Below are positions 32,848-41,908 of a DNA stretch of 64,000 bases, one piece after another. The stretch covers positions 16,216 through 80,215 of the forward strand of contig JAFAYL010000029.1 of NCBI GenBank assembly GCA_019240405.1. The letters are read 5' to 3'. Source of the stretch: Acidobacteriaceae bacterium. GTDB taxonomy: Bacteria; Acidobacteriota; Terriglobia; Bryobacterales; Bryobacteraceae. How positions within the stretch are numbered: the stretch's first letter is position 1; every line of letters starts with the position of its first letter. The notes under the pieces were generated by a model. The model worked only from the letters and a program-made list of their open reading frames with translations. It did not search any database and had not been told where the DNA came from. The position numbers were made by a program, and so were the translations under genes.

Positions 32848-34470
32848 ATGGCCGCCGAAACGCTTTCGCTCAAAGATCCCATCGAAGAAGCCGAACTCGC
32901 CAAAACCATGGCCCGGCGCTACCGCTGCGAGTTCGTCGATCTCAAGAACACCAAGATCGATCACGAGCTCTTTCGCACCGTGCCGGTAGACCTGATGTTC
33001 CGTTACCATTTCGTTCCATTGCACGCGCAAAATGGAACTCTTGAGATAGCGCTTTCCGATCCCCGGCAGATTGTTCACATCGACGAGCTTTCAGTCCTGC
33101 TCTCGAAAAAGCTAAAGATCAAGGTCGCGACGTATTCGCAGATCTCAGATCTGCTCAAGAAAACCGAGCAATCGCAGCGCGTTCTCGAAGAAGTCACCGA
33201 AGGCTTCACGCTGGATGTGGTCGGCGATGAAGATAATGCCGACGAAACGCTTTCGATTGACCGTCTCGCCTCGGATGAAGGCAGCATCGCGCCTGTCATT
33301 AAACTGGTCGATACAACGATTTTCAACGCGCTCGAGCGCCGCGCGAGCGACATTCACATCGAGACGCGCGATCAGGAACTCGCCATCAAGTACCGCATCG
33401 ACGGCGTCCTGCAGTACGCCATGAGCCCCATCGCCAAGGAATGGTACTCCGCGGTAATCTCGCGCATCAAAGTAATGAGCGAGCTCGATATCGCCGAGCG
33501 CCGCGTTCCACAAGACGGCCGCTTTCGCGTTCGCTACAAAGGCCGCCTGATCGACTTCCGCGTATCGATCATGCCGACCATTTACGGCGAAGATGCCGTG
33601 CTTCGTGTGCTCGACAAAGAGTCCATGAGCGAGAAATTCTCGCGGCTGACCCTCGATGTCGTCGGCTTCGCCGAGCAGGACCTCACGAAATTCCGGCGCT
33701 ACATCAAAGAGCCGTACGGGATGGTTCTTGTCACCGGCCCCACCGGATCCGGCAAGACCACAACTCTCTATGCCGCATTAAGCGAAATCAAGAACGACGA
33801 AGACAAGATCATCACCATCGAAGATCCCGTCGAATACCAGATCAAAGGCATCACCCAAATCCCGGTGAACGAAAAGAAGGGTCTTACCTTCGCCCGCGGC
33901 TTGCGCTCCATCCTGCGCCACGATCCCGACAAGATTCTAGTCGGCGAGATCCGCGACCACGAGACCGCTCAAATTGCTATCAACGCCGCGCTCACCGGTC
34001 ACCTGGTATTTACAACCGTTCACGCCAACAACGTGCTCGATGTCCTCGGCCGCTTCCTCAACATGGGCGTCGAGCCGTACAACTTCGTTTCCGCACTGAA
34101 CTGTATTCTTGCTCAACGCCTGGTGCGCGTTATTTGTCCGCACTGCCGCCATCGCGTCCACTATGACGAGGATTATCTGCGCGAGAGCGGACTCGATTTA
34201 GCCGAGTGGGGCGGGTTTGCGTTTTATGAAGGCCGCGGCTGCATGGAATGCAGTGGAACCGGTTTCCGGGGCCGAACCGCAATCCACGAGCTTCTCGATC
34301 TGAGCGAGCGAATTCGCGAAATGATTCTCGAACGGCGGGCTACATCGGAGATCAAGCGTGTCGCGCGCGAGGAAGGCATGACGTTTCTCCGCGAGTCGGC
34401 TCTCGACAGGATCCGTCAAGGCATCACCACGCTTCGCGAGGTCAACAAAGTAACGTTTATCGAAGGATGA
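32848..34470 (+). CDS. GspE/PilB-family assembly ATPase
   Basis: 540 residues. An N-terminal N1D-like domain (LAKTMARRYRCEFVDLKNTK) precedes the ATPase core: SDIHIETRDQ, Walker A GPTGSGKTTTLY, Asp box IITIEDPVEYQI, Walker B ILVGEIRDHETAQIA, His box GHLVFTTVHANN. A tetracysteine zinc site is formed by CPHC and CMEC, as in PilB/GspE rather than PilT. It hydrolyses ATP to power pseudopilin polymerisation from the cytoplasmic face. It follows gspF by one base. Confidence 0.95.
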   Translation: MAAETLSLKDPIEEAELAKTMARRYRCEFVDLKNTKIDHELFRTVPVDLMFRYHFVPLHAQNGTLEIALSDPRQIVHIDELSVLLSKKLKIKVATYSQISDLLKKTEQSQRVLEEVTEGFTLDVVGDEDNADETLSIDRLASDEGSIAPVIKLVDTTIFNALERRASDIHIETRDQELAIKYRIDGVLQYAMSPIAKEWYSAVISRIKVMSELDIAERRVPQDGRFRVRYKGRLIDFRVSIMPTIYGEDAVLRVLDKESMSEKFSRLTLDVVGFAEQDLTKFRRYIKEPYGMVLVTGPTGSGKTTTLYAALSEIKNDEDKIITIEDPVEYQIKGITQIPVNEKKGLTFARGLRSILRHDPDKILVGEIRDHETAQIAINAALTGHLVFTTVHANNVLDVLGRFLNMGVEPYNFVSALNCILAQRLVRVICPHCRHRVHYDEDYLRESGLDLAEWGGFAFYEGRGCMECSGTGFRGRTAIHELLDLSERIREMILERRATSEIKRVAREEGMTFLRESALDRIRQGITTLREVNKVTFIEG

Positions 34471-34479
34471 GGTCCGCGT

Positions 34480-35421
34480 CTGCAGCTTCTTGATTATGTC
34501 GAGCGTTGGGTCCCGGAGCCGCCGCCCGATCAGCTATTCGAAATCACCGAAACCTCTTTGGCCGGAGTATCGCCCCGCGCTCCGAGCCAAATCAAGCAGG
34601 AGGTTTTGATCGAGCGCTCACTCGCCGTTTCCCCGAGCGCACCGAATTTGCTGAAGCCGCAGCTCTTTCGAGATGCGCTTCCGCGCGTCTCCGCCTCCAT
34701 CGCTTCCCCCAGCGCCAGGAGCAGCCGGAATGGCCCGAAGCGAGCCACAACCGCGCTCGTGATTCCTGATTACGCGGTCCGCATGGCCATTCTTGATTTC
34801 GAAGAGTTTCCCGCTACGGATGAAGAGCGCAGCGCGCTGATCCGATTCCGGCTTCGCAAAGGAGTGCCGTTCCATATCGACGAAGCGCAGGTCGCATACT
34901 CAGTGCAGTTGAACGAGCCAAAGCGGGTTGAAGTGCTTGCAGTTGCGATCGCGCGTCCGATTCTCGACGAATACGAAAGCCTTTTCTCTAACGCCGGTTA
35001 TCGGGTCGGCCTCGTCACGCCCTCTTCGATTGCAGCCTTGCCGTTGTACTCTGGCGCTGAGCCTGGGCTGAAGCTGGTCGCAAAAACCGCTGGTTCCACC
35101 CTTTCCGTTCTCCTGCTCGAGCAAGGACGCGTGCGCCTGGTCCGTTGCCTCGATCTGGCTTCGGGCGAGGGCGAAGAAACAGAACCCGGAGACTTCAACA
35201 TTTTGGCCTTGCTCCAGCAAACTCTCGCTTACGCGGAAGATCAGATCGGTCAGCCTGCGACTCGGCTTATGCTTTGCGGATTCGGCCACGAGACCGAGAC
35301 TCTGGGGAGAATCGCTCAACAAGAGCTGGGCGTGCCCTATTCGCCGGTTCGCGGACGTTTCGGAACTGCGTCCCAACAGAATGCGGGGCTGCTCGGCCTC
35401 TTGGAGCAATACGCGGCATGA
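34480..35421 (+). CDS. pilM: PilM/GspL-like cytoplasmic actin-fold assembly protein, probable CTG start
   Basis: An actin-like ATPase-fold protein that links the assembly ATPase to PilN. Supporting segments: TTALVIPDYAVRMAILDFEE, LIRFRLRKGVPFHIDEAQVA, VEVLAVAIARPILDEYESLF and a C-terminal RLMLCGFGHET. The first standard start (TTG 34558) would remove the segment LLDYVERWVPEPPPDQLFEI. That segment looks like the genuine family N-terminus ('..PPPxxxFEIt'). CTG 34480 lies 7 nt after an AGGATGAGG Shine-Dalgarno (34464-34472) and restores it; no ATG, GTG or TTG is available in between. The stop overlaps the pilN start (ATGA). Confidence 0.78.
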   Translation: MQLLDYVERWVPEPPPDQLFEITETSLAGVSPRAPSQIKQEVLIERSLAVSPSAPNLLKPQLFRDALPRVSASIASPSARSSRNGPKRATTALVIPDYAVRMAILDFEEFPATDEERSALIRFRLRKGVPFHIDEAQVAYSVQLNEPKRVEVLAVAIARPILDEYESLFSNAGYRVGLVTPSSIAALPLYSGAEPGLKLVAKTAGSTLSVLLLEQGRVRLVRCLDLASGEGEETEPGDFNILALLQQTLAYAEDQIGQPATRLMLCGFGHETETLGRIAQQELGVPYSPVRGRFGTASQQNAGLLGLLEQYAA

Positions 35422-36014
35422 CAACCACATCCCGCCCTCTCATCAATCTCGCTTCCGAGCCGTTCCGCCGCGAGCGCGCGCAAACAGCGGTTCTCGCGTC
35501 CATCTGTCTCGCGCTCGCTTGCTCGTTTCTGGTATTGATCGGCCTCATTCTGCACGGCCGCTCCCAGGCTTCCGACATACGGCGGCAAATTGATCAAGAA
35601 CAGGCACAGCTACGGCGTCTGCAGCGCGACCAGACGCAGTTCTCAAGTATTCTCGGGCGACCCGATAATGCAGACGTCTTTGCGCGAAGCGTGTTCCTCA
35701 ATCAGTTGATCGCTCGTCGGGCCATCAGTTGGACGCACGTCTTCAAAGATCTTGAAACTGTCATGCCGTCGGATATGCGGCTCGAGGCTGTGCGTTTGCC
35801 GCAGATCGCAACGGAGGACATCGGCAGCGTTGATCACGTGGAACTGGATATGGTGGTTGGAACCCGCCGCCCGGATGCCGTGATTGCACTCTTGAAACGC
35901 TTGGAAGAATCTGCGCTCTTTGGCGCGGCGGCGGTTGTCAACCAGCAGCCGCCCACTCAAAACGATCCACTTTACCGCTACCGCGTCACAGTTGCCTATG
36001 CCCAGAAACTTTAA
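35418..36014 (+). CDS. pilN: PilN/GspL-like assembly protein
   Basis: 198 residues from ATG 35418 (MTTTSRPLINLASEPFRRER), the standard PilN opening 'xxINLasep', whose N-terminal tail binds PilM. One transmembrane helix (AVLASICLALACSFLVLIGL) is followed by a coiled coil (DIRRQIDQEQAQLRRLQRDQ) and a ferredoxin-like periplasmic domain. It bridges cytoplasmic PilM to periplasmic PilO. It overlaps pilM by 4 nt and pilO by 17 nt. Confidence 0.88.
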   Translation: MTTTSRPLINLASEPFRRERAQTAVLASICLALACSFLVLIGLILHGRSQASDIRRQIDQEQAQLRRLQRDQTQFSSILGRPDNADVFARSVFLNQLIARRAISWTHVFKDLETVMPSDMRLEAVRLPQIATEDIGSVDHVELDMVVGTRRPDAVIALLKRLEESALFGAAAVVNQQPPTQNDPLYRYRVTVAYAQKL

Positions 36015-36615
36015 CTGGCCTTCCATTAACGGCAACCGGCTGCGCCAGCAAGGCTCCGGGTATTGGCTTCGCGTGGCTGCGGCTGCGCTTGCCCTTGCGA
36101 ATGGAATCGCCCTGTTCTTGTATCTAGATCCGCCCGGCGGCACGCGCCGCGAGCTGATGCAGCAAAGCTCTGGAATTCGCCGCGAGATTACGGCCGCGCG
36201 CGCCAACACCGTGCGTCTCAGAACCGTAACCGCAAATGTGCAGCTCGGCAATACGCAATCTTCTGCCTTTGAAACGATCTATTTCTTGCCTCGCCGGACC
36301 GCCTATCAAAGAGTGATCGGCGAATTGCAGCGAATGGCGGCCGCCTCCGGTCTCCAGGAGCGCGATCGCGTGTATTCGGAAGATCCAATCGAAGGCACGG
36401 CGGATCTGACGCTGCTCAATATCACGGCGAACTATGAAGGAAGTTACGAAAACCTGGTGCATTTTTTGTACGAAGCCGATAAATCCCCGATGTTGCTGAT
36501 GCTCGATACGCTAATGGCTTCGCCGCAGCAGTCGGGAGGCCGAATCAACTCTTCGCTCCGGTTTCAAGCCATCATTCGCGAAGACGGCAGCACCGCCATC
36601 GGAGGCCAGCCATGA
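35998..36615 (+). CDS. pilO: PilO/GspM-like assembly protein
   Basis: 205 residues from ATG 35998 (MPRNFNWPSINGNRLRQQGS). One N-terminal transmembrane helix (VAAAALALANGIALFLYLD), a short coiled coil and a periplasmic ferredoxin-like fold (YFLPRRTAYQRVIGELQRMA; NITANYEGSYENLVHFLYEA) are the PilO layout. It forms a heterodimer with PilN that aligns the machine. The start lies inside the pilN end, supporting coupled translation. Confidence 0.85.
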   Translation: MPRNFNWPSINGNRLRQQGSGYWLRVAAAALALANGIALFLYLDPPGGTRRELMQQSSGIRREITAARANTVRLRTVTANVQLGNTQSSAFETIYFLPRRTAYQRVIGELQRMAAASGLQERDRVYSEDPIEGTADLTLLNITANYEGSYENLVHFLYEADKSPMLLMLDTLMASPQQSGGRINSSLRFQAIIREDGSTAIGGQP

Positions 36616-37388
36616 ACGGCACAACCCAGCCGAGGATTTTCGGGCTCCGCATCGGCCTGGATCCCAAGTTCATCGTTGTTGGATTGATCGCAGTCGCCGC
36701 CCTGCTGTTTTGGTACAACTCGCGGAGCGATGTAGAAACGCCCTCGCGCCCTGCTGCTGGCGGCGGTTCTTCCGAAACGAGCGCGGGAGGCGTGACCGCG
36801 ACACGCGCTCCAGGCAATGCGCTGACTGGACGCGGAACCACTCCCGCCGCAGCGCGCCGCGCGCAAAGGACAAACGATCATTCGACATTGCGCATGCGCG
36901 CCATCGATGCGACTCACGGCGATATCGATCCGACCCTGCGCCTCGATTTACTCGCTCGACTTCAATCCCTTCAAGAGGGCGGAAACAGCCGCAATCTTTT
37001 CGAAATGGGTGCCGCGCCCGCGCCCGGAATGACCGACGATCAAGGCCGCCCAATTAAACATCCGATCATCCCGCCGAAGCCGATTCCGCAGCCGCCTGTT
37101 ATACCCGGCAGCGCGAACGATCCAATGGCGGATGTCAACATTCCGCTGAAATATTACGGTTTTTCGAAACCGGTCGGCAAGCCGCAAAGCAATCGCGGAT
37201 TCTTTCTAGACGGCGACAACATTCTCGTTGCTTCTGAAGGCGAGCTTGTGAAACAGCGATACTTAGTCGTGGAACTGACTGCAACCAGCGCGAGATTGGA
37301 AGATACTCAAGTGAAAAAGGGCAAGACGCTGCCTATTGTTCCGGAAAACAAAGAAGCCTCAGTCGCCCAATCATCGCCGGATGAGTAA
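36612..37388 (+). CDS. PilP/GspC-like alignment protein of the assembly operon
   Basis: 258 residues: a short cytoplasmic start, one transmembrane helix (FIVVGLIAVAALLFWYNSRS), a disordered Ala/Gly/Thr-rich linker, a proline-rich segment (IIPPKPIPQPPVIPG) and a C-terminal ~70-residue beta domain (KYYGFSKPVGKPQSNRGFFL, then DGDNILVASEGELVKQRYLV). That domain resembles the GspC HR/PilP homology fold, which docks onto the secretin. Assignment is by layout and position after pilO; sequence identity to named families is weak. ATGA overlap with pilO. Confidence 0.65.
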   Translation: MNGTTQPRIFGLRIGLDPKFIVVGLIAVAALLFWYNSRSDVETPSRPAAGGGSSETSAGGVTATRAPGNALTGRGTTPAAARRAQRTNDHSTLRMRAIDATHGDIDPTLRLDLLARLQSLQEGGNSRNLFEMGAAPAPGMTDDQGRPIKHPIIPPKPIPQPPVIPGSANDPMADVNIPLKYYGFSKPVGKPQSNRGFFLDGDNILVASEGELVKQRYLVVELTATSARLEDTQVKKGKTLPIVPENKEASVAQSSPDE

Positions 37389-38994
37389 CTCTGGAATCAA
37401 CGAGCGAAGCATGAAACCTGAATCCAATCGCTACCCAGCCCAGCGAGGGTCCGCGCTGTTGATCGTCTTTCTGTTCGCGGCGTTCGTTGCCATCATGCTT
37501 TATCGCGAAATGCCGGTGGCCGCTTTCGAAGCCAAGCGTCAGAAAGAAGAGACGCTCATAGACCGCGGAGAACAGTACAAGCGCGCGGTCAAACTGTTCT
37601 ACAAGAAATTCGGAATGTATCCTGCCTCGATGGAACAGCTCGAAAACACGAACCGGCTGCGCTTCCTCCGCCATCGTTTTGTCGATCCATTCACGGGTAA
37701 GGACGATTGGCGCCTGCTCCATGCCGGGCCAGGCGGCATGCTGATCGATTCGAAAGTTAACCCGCTCAAGAATGGACTGAATCAGAATGCTGCCGGCTTC
37801 GGTTCCGGATCCAATTCCGGCTTCGGAAGCGGGTCAGGTTTTGGCAACAACTCCGGTTTCGGCGCGGGATCGAGTTTTGGCAACCAGGGTTTCGGCAATA
37901 ATCCGGCAGCCACAGCCAACACGGGATTGCAGGGCAACGGCAACGCTTCCGCAAATTCTGGATTCGGTTCGACCAATAACACCGCCGCAAATTCCGGCTT
38001 TGGAGGATTCAACAACAGCATCTCGACCTCCGGCTTCAATTCGGCGTCCGATCAGGGAACAGTTGTCGTGCCGAACATCACGCGGCGTCCGCCTGCGATC
38101 TCCTCAAGTGGCTCTCCTAGCGTGAACTCAACGCCTGAAACCGATCAAACCGCGTCCGTTGAGGGTGACCAGCAGGACCAGTCAGGGCAGTTGCAACAGA
38201 ACCCTGATATGCAGCAGCCTGCAGACTCAGGCCAGCCTAACGAGCCCAACACAGACAACGGGACAACGCCTGATCAGGATTCCAATGCCAACTTGAGCGG
38301 CGAAACACCCCAGCAGCAGATGCAGAACATGCTGCAGCGGCAGCGAATGCAGATGCAGCAAGACCAAGGGCCCGTGGACCCCAATAATCCGCAGCAAAAC
38401 ATGCCGCAGCAAAATCCGATGATGCAGCGAAACCCGCTCATGCAGCAGAATTTCATCATGCGCCAGCAAATGATGCAACAGAACGCGCAAGCTCAACAAA
38501 ACGCCGATGCGCAAAACCCGCAGGCGCAAGCCCCGGGCCAGATCACCGATCAGAGCGGAGCAACAGGCGGCACGCAAAATTCGTTAAACACCATCCGGCA
38601 GTTTCTTGGTACTCCTGGAAACCAGGGACAAACTTCTGGATTAAACTCGAACATTCGCGGTGGGGGTTTGGCGGGCGTCGCGAGCAAAGCTCAAGGACAC
38701 GCCATTAAGGTCATCAACGACCAAGTGGACTATTCGCTATGGGAGTTTTATTACGATCCGAGCAAAGACACCAAATCAGTGATGTCGGGTGTAACGTCGG
38801 GCATGAACAACTCCAACCGGCCCTCTGGTTTTGCGAATAACCCGAACTCGACCGGTTTCTCCAATGCCAATCAGACAAACGGATTCAATCAGAATGGCTT
38901 CAACTCAAATTCCCCGGCCACCACAAGCTCCCCCAATTCGCAAACGAATCCAACTTCATCTCCAGGCAGCACGACTCAGAATCCGCCCCAGTAG
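37381..38994 (+). CDS. pseudopilin-like protein with very long FG/Asn/Gln-rich low-complexity tail
   Basis: 537 residues from ATG 37381, overlapping the previous gene by 8 nt. Residues ~20-45 (QRGSALLIVFLFAAFVAIML) form a hydrophobic N-terminal helix; the usual prepilin G/F(T/S)LxE peptidase site is not obvious, though RGSALL is similar. Residues 45-115 (EETLIDRGEQYKRAVKLFYK, then KFGMYPASMEQL) look like a type II pseudopilin head. Residues 138-220 hold eight FG dipeptides in a Ser/Gly/Asn background. Residues ~270-400 are rich in Gln, Asn and Met, then a short ordered island (AIKVINDQVDYSLWEFYYDP) and another Asn/Ser/Phe tail. The island may be the conserved C-terminal part of the protein. 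Last gene of the operon. Confidence 0.7.
   Translation: MSNSGINERSMKPESNRYPAQRGSALLIVFLFAAFVAIMLYREMPVAAFEAKRQKEETLIDRGEQYKRAVKLFYKKFGMYPASMEQLENTNRLRFLRHRFVDPFTGKDDWRLLHAGPGGMLIDSKVNPLKNGLNQNAAGFGSGSNSGFGSGSGFGNNSGFGAGSSFGNQGFGNNPAATANTGLQGNGNASANSGFGSTNNTAANSGFGGFNNSISTSGFNSASDQGTVVVPNITRRPPAISSSGSPSVNSTPETDQTASVEGDQQDQSGQLQQNPDMQQPADSGQPNEPNTDNGTTPDQDSNANLSGETPQQQMQNMLQRQRMQMQQDQGPVDPNNPQQNMPQQNPMMQRNPLMQQNFIMRQQMMQQNAQAQQNADAQNPQAQAPGQITDQSGATGGTQNSLNTIRQFLGTPGNQGQTSGLNSNIRGGGLAGVASKAQGHAIKVINDQVDYSLWEFYYDPSKDTKSVMSGVTSGMNNSNRPSGFANNPNSTGFSNANQTNGFNQNGFNSNSPATTSSPNSQTNPTSSPGSTTQNPPQ
37792..38040 (+). repeat. FG-repeat-like coding region
   Basis: About 83 codons encode irregular units such as GFGSGS, GFGNNS, GFGAGS, SFGNQ and GFGSTN, eight FG dipeptides in all. 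The units are degenerate at DNA level, so this is selection or drift on amino-acid composition, not a recent microsatellite. Confidence 0.75.
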
Positions 38995-39005
38995 CGCGAA
39001 ATCTC

Positions 39006-39584
39006 TTATCTGCAGTCAAACTGAAACGTGCTGACAAACTGTTTGAATACTGGCTCGAATCTGGCGATCTGCTCGAAGTGGCATTCGAGCTCCAGCGTGT
39101 ATAGCGTTTGTCCGCGATGCACCAGAACGATCTCGTCAATCCACATCGCCCCGTCTTGCGGATCGAAGTAACGATCTTTCGTGAATAAAGCAGCGTAGCC
39201 GAGCAGTTCCGTCGGCCGCTTTTCGAGCACTTCAAGCTGTTGCGCCCGCTCAAACCTCTTCAGCCCTTCCAAATGAGTTTCGAAGCTCTCAATCAGACGT
39301 ATGGGAACCGGCTGACTCGAATCCTTTGCGACTTCTGAAAACGCGCCCACATCAATTTCGCCCGTCAGTCGGGATTGCTTCCTTACTCGCGCCTTCACAA
39401 AGATGCCGGACCCTTCAAATGCATCTCCCTTGAGCCAATTCGCGGGATAGCTGACACAGTACCCCCACTGTTTGTTCCGATAGTGTTTCCAGGAAGTCTC
39501 GGGTGTAATGCCGGCCAGTGTGTTCGCTGAATCAGCCTTCGCGAGAACTGCCGTCACCAGCAGAATTGCCACTCGAATGCCCAT
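39006..39584 (-). CDS. small secreted protein, PsbP/DcrB-like fold suspected
   Basis: 192 residues from ATG 39584 ([20 protein letters not shown]), which gives a signal peptide directly; an ATG 11 codons upstream is also in frame. The motif [20 protein letters not shown] is reminiscent of the 'f.ypp.W....' opening of PsbP/DcrB-like domains, and the end ([14 protein letters not shown]) is the usual last helix and strand. Function unknown. It converges on the pseudopilin-like gene (11-nt gap) and diverges from recA. Confidence 0.65.
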   Translation of the reverse strand: MGIRVAILLVTAVLAKADSANTLAGITPETSWKHYRNKQWGYCVSYPANWLKGDAFEGSGIFVKARVRKQSRLTGEIDVGAFSEVAKDSSQPVPIRLIESFETHLEGLKRFERAQQLEVLEKRPTELLGYAALFTKDRYFDPQDGAMWIDEIVLVHRGQTLYTLELECHFEQIARFEPVFKQFVSTFQFDCR

Positions 39585-39675
39585 CAATGGGACGATACCA
39601 GAGTTTTCCTTGAGCAACGTGCGCGAGAACCCGTCTCCCCTCCTCGGACTTCCTGTTTACAAACGGGAGAATTCA

Positions 39676-40740
39676 ATGGACGAACGCCGCCGCCAGATTC
39701 TTGCCACGCTGGCGCAAATGGACAAGCAGTTTGGAAAAGGCTCTGTGTTGATGCTCGGCTCGCGTGCCGCGCTGCCGGTCGAGGTGATTCCCACCGGATC
39801 GATCGCGATCGATAACGCGCTCGGCGCAGGCGGCTTTCCGCGCGGTCGAGTGGTCGAGATCTTTGGCCCGGAATCGTCCGGCAAGACGACGCTGGCGCTT
39901 CACGTTATTGCTGAAGCACAGCGTTCCGGCGGAACGGCCGCATTCATCGATGCCGAGCACGCGCTCGATCCGACCTACGCGACCCGCCTTGGCGTAGATA
40001 CGGAGAATCTCATCGTCTCGCAACCGGATTACGGAGAGCAGGCGCTCGAGATTGCGCAAGCGCTGGTGAGCTCTCAGGCGATTGACGTGATCGTCATCGA
40101 TTCCGTCGCCGCACTTACGCCAAAAGCCGAAATTGAAGGCGAGATGGGCGACAGCCATATGGGATTGCAAGCCCGGATGATGTCTCAAGCCCTTCGCAAG
40201 CTTACTGCTTCAGTTTCCCGAGCGAATACGTGCCTGGTCTTCATCAATCAATTGCGAGAGAAGATTGGCGTAATGTTCGGCAATCCGGAAACCACCACGG
40301 GAGGGCGAGCGTTGAAGTTTTACGCCTCTATTCGCGTGGAAGTTCGCCGCGCCACCGCAATTAAAGATGGCGATGCGGCGATTGGCAGCCGCACCAAAGT
40401 CAAGATCGTCAAGAACAAGGTCGCAGCACCGTTCCGAGAAGTCGAAGTCGACATCCTCTACGGAAAAGGCATCTCGCGAGAAAGCGATGTGCTGGACCTA
40501 GGCGTACAACAGGCGCTTCTCGAAAAGAGCGGATCGTGGTACAGCTACAAAGGCGAGCGCATCGGCCAAGGCCGCGAAACCGCGCGTCAAACGTTGATTG
40601 ACCGGCCGGAATTATGCCGCGCCATTGAAGCTGAACTCCGGCAGGTCCTCGGATTGAATGGCGCGAATCGGAAAGAACCGGTTAGCGAGTTCGAGCTGAC
40701 GGCGGAGAAAAACGGCCGCAAGGTGCTGGCCGCGTCGTAA
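39676..40740 (+). CDS. recA: recombinase RecA
   Basis: 354 residues from ATG 39676 ([20 protein letters not shown]). It has Walker [21 protein letters not shown], Walker [13 protein letters not shown], the loop 1 segment [20 protein letters not shown], loop 2 [27 protein letters not shown] (given only in outline) and [13 protein letters not shown]. It promotes homologous strand exchange and LexA cleavage. The in-frame extension upstream to 39508 overlaps the divergent gene and is not part of RecA. I saw no SOS box of the E. coli or Bacillus type in the 90-bp divergent region. Confidence 0.97.
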   Translation: MDERRRQILATLAQMDKQFGKGSVLMLGSRAALPVEVIPTGSIAIDNALGAGGFPRGRVVEIFGPESSGKTTLALHVIAEAQRSGGTAAFIDAEHALDPTYATRLGVDTENLIVSQPDYGEQALEIAQALVSSQAIDVIVIDSVAALTPKAEIEGEMGDSHMGLQARMMSQALRKLTASVSRANTCLVFINQLREKIGVMFGNPETTTGGRALKFYASIRVEVRRATAIKDGDAAIGSRTKVKIVKNKVAAPFREVEVDILYGKGISRESDVLDLGVQQALLEKSGSWYSYKGERIGQGRETARQTLIDRPELCRAIEAELRQVLGLNGANRKEPVSEFELTAEKNGRKVLAAS

Positions 40741-40741
40741 A

Positions 40742-41896
40742 TTACGCCGCAGGCACAAACTGGAACGCCACCGGTGTAGCCACGTTAATCATTTGGCCGG
40801 TTGAATCGAGTTCGCCTGTTTTCTGATTAATTCGGAAGACAACGACTTGATCGGATCTGTGGTTCCCCACAAAGAGAAAATGCCCGGTCGGATCGATCTC
40901 TACGCCCCGTGGCTCCTTGCCTCGTGACGGAACGATTTGGATTTGCCTCAGCGTTCCCGTTTTTTCGTCAATCGCAAATACGGCAATGCTGTCGTCCCCG
41001 CGGTTGGACGCATAGAGAAACTTACCAGCTCGGTCAACCAGTATTTCCGCGGGTGCGTTCTCTCCTGAAAACCCGGGAGGGAGCGTTGATACGGTCTGCA
41101 CCAGCTTCAAATCTCCGGTCGAAGCGTCATACGAGAAAACGGTGATAACAGATTTAAGTTCATTGATCACGTAGGCGAACCTGCCGTTTGGACTGAAGGC
41201 GATGTGACGGGGGCCCAATCCCGCTTCCTCCTTCACAAACGGCGGTTGGTTTGAAGTGAGTTTTGAATGAGCTGAATCGATCCTGTAAATTCGAATCTGA
41301 TCCAGCCCGAGATCAGGCACATAAAGAAACCGGTTTCCGGCTGCTATAACGACTTCGTGCGCATGGGGCCCTTTCTGGCGCTCAGGATCGACGCTCGAGC
41401 CGTGAGCCTCCATCAAAGCGGACATAACGCCCAGTCGTCCATCATGTTCAATCGGATACGCTGAGATGCCGCCGGTTCCGTAATTGGCGACAAAGAGCGT
41501 CTTTGCTGTCGCATCCACAACCAAGTGGCACGGAGCGACGCCGCCTGACGACGTGCTGTTCAGGAATCTCAGCGAACCGTGTTTGCGATCAATCGAAAAC
41601 GCCGCTACGCCTCCATTCACCTCGCCATCCAGTTCGCTGACCGCGTAAAGAAAGCGGAAATGGTTATCACTCGCTAGAAACGATGGATTCGCCACTTCAC
41701 TCACCAAACCCATTGGATCGAGTTTGCTGGTGGCTGCATCGAATCTATACCCGTAAATCCCTTTACCGTAGGTTCCAACATAGACGAAATAGTTGGTCAG
41801 CTCCGGATTCCGTAATGTCGCGCTGCTCTCAACGGCGCACATGATAGTGACAAGCCCTCCTAGGTAGACTGCGAGTCTGATGAAAAACATTCGCAT
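40742..41896 (-). CDS. secreted lactonase-family seven-bladed propeller (6-phosphogluconolactonase-like)
   Basis: 384 residues with a signal peptide (MRMFFIRLAVYLGGLVTIMC) and the Pgl/YbhE-like propeller: YFVYVGTYGKGIYGYRFDAA, PSFLASDNHFRFLYAVSELD, HAHEVVIAAGNRFLYVPDLG, ADEILV-type blade A-P-A-E-I-L-V-D, and PRGVEIDPTGHFLFVGNHRS. The cytoplasmic YbhE hydrolyses 6-phosphogluconolactone; this one is exported, so its substrate is unknown. It follows the amidase gene by 12 nt on the same strand. Confidence 0.9.
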   Translation of the reverse strand: MRMFFIRLAVYLGGLVTIMCAVESSATLRNPELTNYFVYVGTYGKGIYGYRFDAATSKLDPMGLVSEVANPSFLASDNHFRFLYAVSELDGEVNGGVAAFSIDRKHGSLRFLNSTSSGGVAPCHLVVDATAKTLFVANYGTGGISAYPIEHDGRLGVMSALMEAHGSSVDPERQKGPHAHEVVIAAGNRFLYVPDLGLDQIRIYRIDSAHSKLTSNQPPFVKEEAGLGPRHIAFSPNGRFAYVINELKSVITVFSYDASTGDLKLVQTVSTLPPGFSGENAPAEILVDRAGKFLYASNRGDDSIAVFAIDEKTGTLRQIQIVPSRGKEPRGVEIDPTGHFLFVGNHRSDQVVVFRINQKTGELDSTGQMINVATPVAFQFVPAA

Positions 41897-41908
41897 TGTT
41901 TGCTCGCC

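Noticed and set aside
37766..38577. Minus-strand frames with Cys-rich or Leu/His-rich composition opposite the FG-rich gene
   Set aside because: Their composition is the complement of the Gln/Asn/Gly repeats; no independent coding evidence.
39585..39675. LexA box upstream of recA
   Set aside because: Neither CTGT-N8-ACAG nor GAAC-N4-GTTC type sites were found in the region.
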